From: Chlamydiia bacterium
GTDB taxonomy: Bacteria > Chlamydiota > Chlamydiia > Chlamydiales > Simkaniaceae
DNA length: 9,766 nucleotides
Direction: 5' to 3'
NCBI GenBank assembly: GCA_020440405.1
Contig: JAGROF010000167.1
Coordinates: 1-9,766 of the forward strand
Made by a program: the position numbers and the translations under genes. Of this stretch, positions 1-6,219 are shown in pieces. The stretch's first letter is position 1. Each line of letters opens with the position of its first letter. Under the pieces are notes generated by a model. That model was not told where the DNA came from and made no database searches. It was given only the letters and a program-made list of their open reading frames with translations.

Positions 1-1218
1 TCCTGTCTCTTTTGAAAGCTCTTTTGCAGAGACATTGAGAATTTTACGTGGAGTATCAAAGCCTGCTTCTTTAAGGCTTTCGATCACAAACTGATTCATC
101 CCTTCAATGGTACCTAGTTCAATATCGAGCTCTGGACTTTCTTCCAGTTGAATTTGCTGTCTTTCGAAAGAAAGCTCAGCTTGATATTCAGACATCTTTT
201 TCACGTCGAGTTCTGCACCCACAAGCTCTGCATTGAGTCGGGCATTCATTCCTCGCTTTCCAATGACAATGGGATAATCTTCATCTTCAACAACTAGAGA
301 AATCTTGCCGTTTTCTCGGTCATAATTGAGTTTTTTCGGCTCAATAGGGTGAAGCAATGCATAGAGGAGTTGGATCGGGTCTTCAGTATAGATAACGATG
401 TCGATCTTTTCATTATTGAGTTCACGAATGATGTTTTTTACACGTGTTCCTCGGACACCTACACAAGCCCCTAAAGGATCGACTTTAGGATCATTGGAAT
501 AAACAGCAAGCTTTGTACGGTACCCTGCTTCGCGCACAATCTTTTTAATTCCTACCGTATCATCCATCAATTCAGGAACTTCCTGAATGAAGAGTTGTTC
601 AACCATTTCAGGGTGGCTGCGGCTTAGGACCACTTCAGCCCCTCCATTCTCTGTATCGCGGACTTCCCAAAGGAGGGCTTGAATGCGGTCTCCGACATGA
701 TATTTTTCAGTTTTTGGGTAAAAGCGCTCAGGAAGAATTGCTTCGACTTTTCCTAAGTCTACAATGAGCGTGGCGCCCTTCACAACACGCTTAACCGTTC
801 CAGAAACAATCTCATGAAGGCGGTGACGGTACTCTTCATAGATGACATCCCGTTCTGCACTTCTTAATTTCTGTGCGATGACCTGTCGTGCAGTTTGTGC
901 TGCAATCCGCCCCAAGTCCATTGGAGGAATCGGAACTTTGATGAAGTCTCCCATCTCGCAATCGGGCTCGAGCTCTCGGGCCTCTTCAAGGAGGATTTCC
1001 TCTTCTGGATACTCGATGTGATCCACGACTTCTTTTTCTGCAGTGACATTAATCGTTCCTTGCTTAGGATCGATGGTTACCGCAACAAGCCCGACCCCTT
1101 TGAGGCTTTTCCTCACAGCGACTTGAAGAGATTCTTCAATCGCATTAATAATCGTTTCTCGTTTGATTCCTTTCTCTCGCTCGAGATATTCAAAAATTGC
1201 GAGTAGATCTTTATTCAT
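1..1218 (-). CDS. nusA: Transcription termination/antitermination factor NusA (3' end outside window)
   Basis: NusA binds RNA polymerase and nascent RNA and modulates pausing, termination and antitermination. The frame is open from the ATG at 1218 to base 1, giving 406 residues without a stop. In order I see the N-terminal polymerase-binding domain (about 1-135, opening MNKDLLAIFEYLEREKGI), an S1 domain (about 137-202, ending VVLSRSHPEM), KH1 (about 240-280, GVRG loop at 254-257 after DPLGACV) and KH2 (about 312-345, GKRG at 320-323). The last visible part (about 372-406, FVIDSLKEAGFDTP) looks like the start of a helix-hairpin-helix tail. Chlamydial NusA is roughly 430 residues, so little should be missing. 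The start is supported by the family N-terminus; only a weak purine stretch (GGGTGA) precedes it. It follows rpsA on the same strand, as in Chlamydia. Identification is secure. Confidence 0.97.
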   Translation of the reverse strand, partial: MNKDLLAIFEYLEREKGIKRETIINAIEESLQVAVRKSLKGVGLVAVTIDPKQGTINVTAEKEVVDHIEYPEEEILLEEARELEPDCEMGDFIKVPIPPMDLGRIAAQTARQVIAQKLRSAERDVIYEEYRHRLHEIVSGTVKRVVKGATLIVDLGKVEAILPERFYPKTEKYHVGDRIQALLWEVRDTENGGAEVVLSRSHPEMVEQLFIQEVPELMDDTVGIKKIVREAGYRTKLAVYSNDPKVDPLGACVGVRGTRVKNIIRELNNEKIDIVIYTEDPIQLLYALLHPIEPKKLNYDRENGKISLVVEDEDYPIVIGKRGMNARLNAELVGAELDVKKMSEYQAELSFERQQIQLEESPELDIELGTIEGMNQFVIESLKEAGFDTPRKILNVSAKELSKETG

Positions 1219-1238
1219 TCTGTTTCACCCTATAAATT

Positions 1239-1261
1239 AAAAGGAGGGAGACCCTCCTTTT
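1239..1261 (-). terminator. Perfect 10-bp hairpin between rpsA and nusA
   Basis: The arms AAAAGGAGGG (1239-1248) and CCCTCCTTTT (1252-1261) are perfectly complementary around a 3-nt loop. Read on the minus strand, the hairpin starts at the last base of the rpsA stop codon and is followed by AATTTAT, so the U tract is short. It could be a partial terminator or attenuator that lowers nusA relative to rpsA, or a 3'-end processing or stability element. On the plus strand it would be followed by TATTTTT, but no gene points at it from that side. Confidence 0.6.
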
Positions 1262-2982
1262 TATTTTTCTTCCTCTTCTTCGTCCTCTTCCTTCTTCGTG
1301 ACGACAATATCGTCCCGATTCTCTTGATTTGTCTCGACTAAGTAGTCCTTAATGGAGAGGGAAATCTTTTTATGCTCTGGATCCAGTTTGATGACCTTTG
1401 CGGTAACCTCGTCGCCGACGGCAACAACTTCCTCTACCTTTCCAAAAGCCTGGTCTGAAAGCTCTGTCACATGGACAAGACCTTCAATTCCATTTTCAAG
1501 CTCGATAAAGGCGCCAAAAGCAGTAATCTTCGTGACAGATCCTTTGACAATCGTTCCAATTGGAAGAGTTTTCTCAATGGATTCCCAAGGATTATTTCCA
1601 AGTTGTTTGACCCCCAAAGTAATCTTTTTACTTTCTTGGTCTACCGATAGGATAATCGCTTCAACCGAGTCTCCCTTCTTGAGAACCTCAGAAGGGTGAG
1701 AGACCTTTTTGATCCAGCTGAGGTCAGAGATATGAATCAAACCATCAATTCCTGGCTCAAGCTCGACAAATGCTCCATAATTCGTGAGGTTACGGATCTC
1801 TGCTTTAACTGTGCTCCCGACAGGGTATTTTTCGTCGACATTTTCCCAAGGGTTTTTTTCTGTTTGCTTGATGCCTAAGGAAATTTTTCCTTCTTCCTTC
1901 TGGACAGAAAGAACAATGGCTTCAAGTTCATCTCCTTTATTCACAATCTCACTCGGATCGGTGACATTTTTAACCCAAGACATTTCTGAAACGTGGATCA
2001 GCCCTTCAATCCCAGGCTCGATCTCAATGAAAGCTCCATAGGGGACGAGATTGACAATCTTTCCTTTGACCTTTGTTCCAGGAGGGTAACGCTCTTCGAT
2101 TTCTTCCCAAGGGTTGGTTTCTTTTTGCTTCAGTCCAAGAGCAACCCGTCCTTTCTCTCGGTCGATATGGAGGATCATCACCTCAAGTTCATCATTGAGT
2201 TGAACCATTTCGGAAGGATGTTTAATCCGCTTCCAAGTCATATCGGTGATATGGAGGAGGCCGTCGATTCCATCCAGGTCGAGGAAAACTCCAAAGTCTG
2301 TGATGTTTTTCACAATCCCTTTGCGCACTTCTCCTTCTTCGATGTTTTCAAGGAGCTCAGCCTTTTTCGAGCTACGCTCTTCTTCGAGAAGTTCTCGTCT
2401 TGAGACAACAATATTTTTGCGCTCGATGTTGATCTTTAAGATCTTGAAATCATAAGTTTTATCGACATACTCATCGATATTTTTAATCCGCTTGTTGTCG
2501 ATTTGTGACCCCGGAAGGAAGGCTTCCATTCCGATGTCGACCATGAGGCCTCCTTTCACTTTGCGGATCACCTTTCCTTCGACAATAGATCCTTCTTCGC
2601 AGTGCTCTAGGATGAATTCCCACTGTCTTTGACGGCGTGCTTTTTCTCGTGAGAGCACAATCTGTCCATCTTCTCCCTCGGCGCGGTCTAGATAGACTTC
2701 GATTTCATTTCCCAGCTGGAGTTCGTTGGGATCAGTAAACTCGTTAACAGGAATTAACCCTTCAGATTTTAAACCTACATCTACGACAACAAAATCTGGC
2801 GTCAGCTCAACAATCGTTCCTTTGAGAATTTGGCCAACTTCCATCGATGAGATGGAGCCTTCTTCTGCTTTTTCTTCTTTGTTGTTTAGTAGCTGTTGAA
2901 ATAGCTTTGCATCTTCATCTTTGAATTCGACGTCATCGATAATTTTGCTTTCGTTCCAGTCGTATTCTAACTCTTTCGACAT
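1261..2982 (-). CDS. rpsA: 30S ribosomal protein S1
   Basis: S1 sits on the 30S subunit and helps recruit and unfold mRNA for initiation. The 573-residue product has six S1 (OB-fold) repeats at about 49-113, 131-197, 215-285, 302-373, 388-459 and 475-545. Repeats 3-6 carry the family signatures [50 protein letters not shown] and [20 protein letters not shown], separated by NPWE linkers. The first two repeats are more divergent, as usual for the ribosome-binding half. The C-terminus is strongly acidic (EEDEEEEEK). Six domains and about 570 residues match chlamydial S1. The start chosen is the ATG at 2982, with GGAG about 11 nt upstream. A stronger AGGAGG (3018-3023) is too far away to serve this ATG directly. 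nusA follows 42 bp downstream on the same strand. Confidence 0.98.
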   Translation of the reverse strand: MSKELEYDWNESKIIDDVEFKDEDAKLFQQLLNNKEEKAEEGSISSMEVGQILKGTIVELTPDFVVVDVGLKSEGLIPVNEFTDPNELQLGNEIEVYLDRAEGEDGQIVLSREKARRQRQWEFILEHCEEGSIVEGKVIRKVKGGLMVDIGMEAFLPGSQIDNKRIKNIDEYVDKTYDFKILKINIERKNIVVSRRELLEEERSSKKAELLENIEEGEVRKGIVKNITDFGVFLDLDGIDGLLHITDMTWKRIKHPSEMVQLNDELEVMILHIDREKGRVALGLKQKETNPWEEIEERYPPGTKVKGKIVNLVPYGAFIEIEPGIEGLIHVSEMSWVKNVTDPSEIVNKGDELEAIVLSVQKEEGKISLGIKQTEKNPWENVDEKYPVGSTVKAEIRNLTNYGAFVELEPGIDGLIHISDLSWIKKVSHPSEVLKKGDSVEAIILSVDQESKKITLGVKQLGNNPWESIEKTLPIGTIVKGSVTKITAFGAFIELENGIEGLVHVTELSDQAFGKVEEVVAVGDEVTAKVIKLDPEHKKISLSIKDYLVETNQENRDDIVVTKKEEDEEEEEK

Positions 2983-3023
2983 CAGTAGGGGTTCTCCATG
3001 GGTTAATAATGTTTCTTCCTCCT
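2982..3023 (-). promoter_or_regulatory. rpsA 5' leader with remote Shine-Dalgarno and a 5-codon upstream frame
   Basis: Reading toward rpsA, a perfect AGGAGG (3023-3018) is followed, 18 nt later, by an ATG (2999). That ATG opens MENPY and stops at a TGA sharing its last base with the rpsA ATG (TGATG). A closer GGAG (2997-2994) sits about 11 nt before the rpsA start. The layout would allow re-initiation from a tiny leader peptide, but the strong AGGAGG is far from both ATGs, so translation of the leader frame is uncertain. Confidence 0.3.
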
Positions 3024-3063
3024 GTCAGATTTTTCTAGGCAAAAGGAATCTCTTAAAGGTAGG

Positions 3064-3093
3064 AGGATAACAAATAATTCCTAAAAAAAGCAA
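3064..3093 (-). promoter_or_regulatory. Candidate rpsA promoter
   Basis: On the minus strand, TTGCTT (3093-3088) and TATCCT (3069-3064) are separated by 18 nt. The matches to the sigma-70-type consensus are 3/6 and 4/6. An A-rich stretch (A8, 3119-3112) lies further upstream, where it could help polymerase binding. This predicts a leader of about 75 nt before the rpsA ATG. It is a weak call based on spacing and position only. Confidence 0.35.
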
Positions 3094-3136
3094 CCTCTAC
3101 TTGAGACGCTCTTTTTTTTGAAAAAAAAATTCACAG

Positions 3137-3166
3137 TTTACAACTTTTTCTACAGGGTATTAATAT
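3137..3166 (+). promoter_or_regulatory. Candidate promoter of the aspartokinase gene
   Basis: TTTACA (3137-3142) is followed by overlapping -10 candidates: TATTAA (3158-3163, 15-nt spacer) and TAATAT (3161-3166, 18-nt spacer). A run of nine A (3121-3129) lies just upstream in UP-element position. With the second -10, transcription would start at about 3173, only two bases before the ATG at 3175. No Shine-Dalgarno precedes that ATG, so a leaderless or nearly leaderless message is predicted. Confidence 0.4.
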
Positions 3167-3174
3167 CATAAATC

Positions 3175-3816
3175 ATGAAAGTCATTGTTATGAAATTTGG
3201 AGGGGCCTCTTTAGAAACTCCAAAACACTTTATCAATGTGGCAGATCTGATTGCGGCTAAAAAGGAGCCTGTGGTGGTCGTGGTAAGCGCCATGGGAGAG
3301 ATGACAGATGAGCTCACCCACCTTGCCCATCAAGTTGCACAGCAGCCTTCCAGGCGGGAGCTAGATATGCTGATCTCCGTTGGGGAACGGATTAGCATGT
3401 CGCTTCTTGCTATGGCCCTTGAGGAGCGAGGGGTTCCTGCCATTAGCTTAACAGGAAGCCAGTCAGGGATCATTACATGCAGTCACCATAACGATGCGCT
3501 GATCGAAGAGGTACGTCCGGTTCGGATTTATCAACACTTGTCTGAAGGGAAAGTTGTAATTGTGGCAGGGTTTCAGGGAGTGAGCCGAGAAAAAGAGGTG
3601 ACAACTCTCGGAAGAGGGGGGAGCGATACATCTGCTGTGGCCCTTGCAGTTGCACTCCATGCTGAAAAGGTGGAATTTTATAAGGATGTAAAAGGGGTTT
3701 ATGCTCAAGATCCCAAAAAGAGCCCCCAGGCAGAACTTTATCAAGAACTTTCTTTTGAGCAGGCGCTTGCTCTCGGAGATTCTGTGATCCATAAACGCTC
3801 CATTTTAATTAAGTAA
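3175..3816 (+). CDS. lysC: Aspartokinase catalytic domain, ended by an in-frame stop, no ACT domains
   Basis: Aspartate kinase phosphorylates L-aspartate with ATP, the first step toward diaminopimelate/lysine, threonine and methionine. The 213 residues carry the family motifs in order: MKFGGAS (6-12), VVVSAMGEMTDEL (35-47), SVGERIS (68-74), GRGGSDTSA (146-154) and YKDVKGVYAQDP (169-180). The nucleotide- and aspartate-binding residues K7, G9, G10, E71, R147 and D151 are all present. The product stops at HKRSILIK, inside the segment that normally reads like HPRAVE-A-K and continues into the last strand of the kinase domain. Typical aspartokinases exceed 400 residues and add two regulatory ACT domains, which are absent here. 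Start at ATG 3175; the internal ATG at codon 6 would also fit. No Shine-Dalgarno is visible. Family assignment is firm; activity of this short form is doubtful. Confidence 0.88.
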   Translation: MKVIVMKFGGASLETPKHFINVADLIAAKKEPVVVVVSAMGEMTDELTHLAHQVAQQPSRRELDMLISVGERISMSLLAMALEERGVPAISLTGSQSGIITCSHHNDALIEEVRPVRIYQHLSEGKVVIVAGFQGVSREKEVTTLGRGGSDTSAVALAVALHAEKVEFYKDVKGVYAQDPKKSPQAELYQELSFEQALALGDSVIHKRSILIK

Positions 3817-3948
3817 AAAAACGGTTTGCCCTTACACGTATTATCTTACAAGGAGGAGCTGAGGAAAGGATTTCCTGGAACATGGATCCGTTCCTCAGCC
3901 CCAAGAAAAGGGCCAACCTATGAGATTAGCCAGTGTATTAGTGGATGA
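3817..3948 (+). pseudogene. lysC: In-frame continuation of the aspartokinase beyond its TAA
   Basis: Past the TAA at 3814-3816, the same frame stays open until the TGA at 3946-3948. It opens KNGLPLHVLSYKEEL and continues with KGFPGTWI. This matches the end of the aspartokinase kinase domain, where families show a pattern like 'N-x-x-P-L-x-V-x-S ... GTLI'. The stop occupies a position where family members usually carry a residue such as K or E; no residues are lost or gained. Readthrough would give 257 residues, still without ACT domains. The extension overlaps the start of the next gene by 29 nt. This is my motif alignment from memory, not a computed one. Confidence 0.6.
3858..3899 (+). promoter_or_regulatory. 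Strong stem-loop between aspartokinase stop and next gene
   Basis: GCTGAGGAA (3858-3866) pairs perfectly with TTCCTCAGC (3891-3899). After one A-G mismatch, GGAT (3868-3871) pairs with ATCC (3886-3889), leaving a 14-nt loop. No U run follows, so it is not a normal terminator. It ends 20 nt before the ATG at 3920 and lies 42 nt after the TAA, so it could affect translation of the next gene, mRNA processing, or ribosome behaviour past the stop. Confidence 0.55.
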
Positions 3949-5515
3949 GCTTCTTGAGACAGGAATTCCTTCTTGGAAACTCGAGAAAGAAGAAGAGGGA
4001 GTCGCTCTCCACTTTCTCACTGCCCGTCGCCCTTATATTGGAAAGTTTATTCTTGAAATGGTGTCGCACCTAAACCCTGCTGAATTTTCTCTTAAGGTTG
4101 TTCAGGACAAGCTCCTTCTGACCTCTTTGCATTTGGAAGAAGACTCTCCTGAAATAGAAAGAGTCATCTATGAGATAGAGTGGGGAGTCCGCTCTCCCTA
4201 TCACGCTGCAAGAATCCTTGAAATGAAAGCCCTTTCTATGGATGAAAAGCGAGGTCTCATTCAGGAGAGAATCCTTTCGATGATTCGCCGCTTTCCCCAG
4301 CTGTTTGATTATGATCTTTTTTCAGAAATGCAGCAATTTTTTCTCAAGCTCTCTGATCAGTATTTTCGCCCTCGCTCAGTAAAAGAGGTGAGGCAAACCC
4401 TTTCAGCGCTTTATATGATTCGAAGAAAGATTCTTTTCGCGCACGAAAAACATCCTAAAAGGCGTCATGTCGCAATCAGGGTTAAAAAGCGTACCCTCTC
4501 CTTTCCTCTTGAGCAAAAGGAAGCTTTAGAAGTGACAGTGGGGATGAATGTGCTCCATGAAAATGAGGTGTTTAAGAAAGGGCACCTTCTTAAGGCTATT
4601 GAAAGTATTCTTCCCGATGCAAAATTTGTCTCAGGAAGTGAATACCATGAAAAGGAAGAATATTCTCTTCACCTCATCACATTGGAGATTGAGAAGGAAG
4701 GGGATTTTGAAATAGAGGATATCGCAGACTTAAAAAGATGGCTGCCTCGCGCTCTAAAGGGAAAAATTGAACATCTCCAGCGTTCCCTATTTATGCCACG
4801 CAATGAAGAGGAAATTTTACGTCATGTGGTTACCCTCGGAAGAGAGCTCCGGTTTGCACGAGACCTTCCTCAATTGATTCTCTCTTTTGAAAAGCAAACA
4901 GAAGCTCACTTAGTCTTTACTGTGATCCTTGCGCGAATCCTCCTTCCTAAAGTGCCTCCGATTGAAGATGCATTAATGGCTTCACCCCTCCGTCCCAAGG
5001 TTGATCGGATTAAACAGCTCGGCATGCTGCGTAAAAAGTATCCCAAAGAAGCTGCCGTTTTCAAAGTCGAGCTTCCGATTCAAGAGTTTATCAGAGACGA
5101 TCACTCCGTCGATCTTTATAAGGCGCGGCAAACAATTCTAACACAAATGCAAGAGATCTTTGGAGAGATTCGAGATTATAATGGGGGAATGATCTCTAAG
5201 CAAAATGAGGTGTTTACAGCGCTTGAAGAGATGGTCGGGGAGTGCGATAAGCTTCTCCTTGAGAACTTTTTCCACTCCTTATTTCCTCTGGAAAAGAGAA
5301 GCTTTATCGATCCTAAAACCTTAAAAACCCTCTTCCATCTTTTAGTCGAAAAGATGCAGTCTTCCAAACCCTACCTTTCGGTCGAACATCAGGGGCAATT
5401 TTTTATTGTGGGGGAGGGAAGAGTCCTTGAAAGCATTCAAGGCATTTCAAACCCAATGATTTCTCTCGACCTAGAATACGAAGAGCGTCACTATATCGGA
5501 TTTATTGGGCATTGA
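3920..5515 (+). CDS. Conserved-looking protein of unknown function, 531 residues
   Basis: I do not recognise this protein. It has no signal peptide, no convincing membrane segment and no known catalytic motif. It is rich in charged residues and looks cytoplasmic. Residues 1-90 alternate strands and helices. Residues 95-190 are mostly helical and basic (IRRK, KHPKRRH, RVKKR at about 167-191). Residues 200-290 are mixed alpha/beta, 300-345 helical (EKQTEAHLVFTVILARI), 365-445 contain IRDYNGGMISKQNE, and the C-terminus is beta-rich. The start at ATG 3920 has AAAAGGG about 8 nt upstream; the in-frame open stretch before it (3863-3919) has no ATG, GTG or TTG. It lies on the same strand 103 bp after the aspartokinase stop and overlaps the readthrough frame by 29 nt, so the two genes are probably co-transcribed. 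A link to aspartate-family metabolism is inference from position only. Confidence 0.85.
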   Translation: MRLASVLVDELLETGIPSWKLEKEEEGVALHFLTARRPYIGKFILEMVSHLNPAEFSLKVVQDKLLLTSLHLEEDSPEIERVIYEIEWGVRSPYHAARILEMKALSMDEKRGLIQERILSMIRRFPQLFDYDLFSEMQQFFLKLSDQYFRPRSVKEVRQTLSALYMIRRKILFAHEKHPKRRHVAIRVKKRTLSFPLEQKEALEVTVGMNVLHENEVFKKGHLLKAIESILPDAKFVSGSEYHEKEEYSLHLITLEIEKEGDFEIEDIADLKRWLPRALKGKIEHLQRSLFMPRNEEEILRHVVTLGRELRFARDLPQLILSFEKQTEAHLVFTVILARILLPKVPPIEDALMASPLRPKVDRIKQLGMLRKKYPKEAAVFKVELPIQEFIRDDHSVDLYKARQTILTQMQEIFGEIRDYNGGMISKQNEVFTALEEMVGECDKLLLENFFHSLFPLEKRSFIDPKTLKTLFHLLVEKMQSSKPYLSVEHQGQFFIVGEGRVLESIQGISNPMISLDLEYEERHYIGFIGH

Positions 5516-5531
5516 CTCCCCGCCCAATTTT
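5504..5531 (+). terminator. Probable terminator of the aspartokinase-orf531 unit
   Basis: ATTGGGC (5504-5510) and GCCCAAT (5522-5528) form a perfect 7-bp stem with an 11-nt loop, followed directly by T residues to 5531. The stop codon of the 531-residue gene lies in the loop. The U tract is short (four T including the stem end), so termination may be incomplete. Confidence 0.5.
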
Positions 5532-5536
5532 CCCGA

Positions 5537-5710
5537 TTGCTATACATTTTAGAGGATAACACCTATCACCTTGAGGGAGACACTCTCTTGCTTGACTTGG
5601 TAGAAAAGGGGCGCCTGGAATACTTGACCATTGCAGCTCACAAATATATAGACGGTTATCACGTGATAGGAAGAAAAGGCAAAACCCTTATGGATACTGT
5701 CCTTAAATGA
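5537..5710 (+). CDS. Short ORF or gene fragment, in frame with the preceding gene
   Basis: After the TGA that ends the 531-residue gene, the same reading frame stays open for 64 codons (5516-5707, TGA at 5708). The only start near its beginning is TTG at 5537, giving 57 residues with no visible Shine-Dalgarno. The translation looks protein-like (LDLVEKGRLEYLTIAAHKYI, then DGYHVIGRKGKT), soluble and basic toward the end, but I do not recognise the family. It could be a small gene with a weak start, the remnant of a separate gene, or the former C-terminus of the preceding protein cut off by a stop codon. A hairpin spanning the junction argues for separate units. Confidence 0.3.
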   Translation: MLYILEDNTYHLEGDTLLLDLVEKGRLEYLTIAAHKYIDGYHVIGRKGKTLMDTVLK

Positions 5711-6146
5711 ACTGAAGGAAGCAAAGAAGGAATAATTTCACTCTTGAAGAACTGTGGGGTCACCTCTGAAGCGAATAGATCAAGTGTAGCAAGAAAAAGA
5801 TACCACGAAAAATTGTAGGCTCTTGACTAGCAAAATCAACATAGACCGGACATTGAAAGAAGAACTCTTCTGGATCAAAGAATGGCAAGGGGTGAAGCAA
5901 GTCGAAGATGCGTTTGCTTAATAGGGAGTTATCAACCGGTACAATGCCGATCTTTAAGTAAAAAAAATAACTTACCACATCAAGATAATTATTTTAAGTT
6001 ATTTGAGAGCATTACACTCAAGCTTCGAAAAACGGCAAGATTTGAATTTTCTTTGTCGATGTGCAATTTTTTACTATCAATAAACTAAAAATCTAAAATA
6101 GGTTGGATCAAGGTGGGTCTCGCTTAGCTGACCAAACATGCGGAAA
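5711..6146. other. Gene-poor, probably decayed stretch
   Basis: Apart from the doubtful ORF at 5760-5978 I find no gene here. Several short protein-like frames occur on both strands, including a minus-strand one across about 6000-6090 (FIDSKKLHIDKENSNLAVF). None has a start signal, and none matches a family firmly. The pattern fits old, fragmented genes or mobile-element debris between two converging transcription units. Confidence 0.4.
5760..5978 (-). CDS. Doubtful 72-residue ORF in a decayed stretch
   Basis: A minus-strand frame runs from GTG 5978 to a TGA at 5760. It encodes an aromatic, Phe-rich peptide (PLPFFDPEEFFFQCPVYVDF near the middle) that matches nothing I know. No Shine-Dalgarno precedes the GTG. 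The plus strand over the same bases also holds a short protein-like frame (about 5838-5918, containing LKEELFWIKEWQGVKQVEDA, TAA following) that lacks a start. Only one strand can be the real one. This is probably a fragment; treat as unproven. Confidence 0.2.
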   Translation of the reverse strand: MVSYFFYLKIGIVPVDNSLLSKRIFDLLHPLPFFDPEEFFFQCPVYVDFASQEPTIFRGIFFLLHLIYSLQR

Positions 6147-6179
6147 AAGGAATGAAAAAAAAGATTTTTCTCATTCCTT
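6147..6179 (-). terminator. Terminator of the 602-residue gene
   Basis: AAGGAATGA (6147-6155) and TCATTCCTT (6171-6179) form a 9-bp perfect stem, and the inner A and T runs can extend it. On the minus strand the second arm runs directly into further T residues (five T in a row before CCG). It lies about 40 nt after the stop codon at 6220-6222, the expected place for the intrinsic terminator of the minus-strand gene. Confidence 0.7.
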
Positions 6180-6219
6180 CAACCTATCCTATAATCTAGG
6201 CTCTCAAGGCAAGAGAATG

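Noticed and set aside
3017..3067. Pairing of AGGAGGA and TCCTCCT across the rpsA leader, possibly hiding the ribosome binding site
   Set aside because: The upstream arm overlaps the proposed -10 box, so it would probably not be in the transcript.
3463..3792. 109-residue minus-strand ORF opposite the aspartokinase
   Set aside because: It is the shadow of a gene with clear kinase motifs; no start signal or family.
3882..3923. 13-codon ORF (MDPFLSPKKRANL) overlapping the start of the 531-residue gene by ATGA
   Set aside because: No Shine-Dalgarno at useful distance, its ATG lies in a stem-loop, and the same bases are better explained as the aspartokinase continuation.
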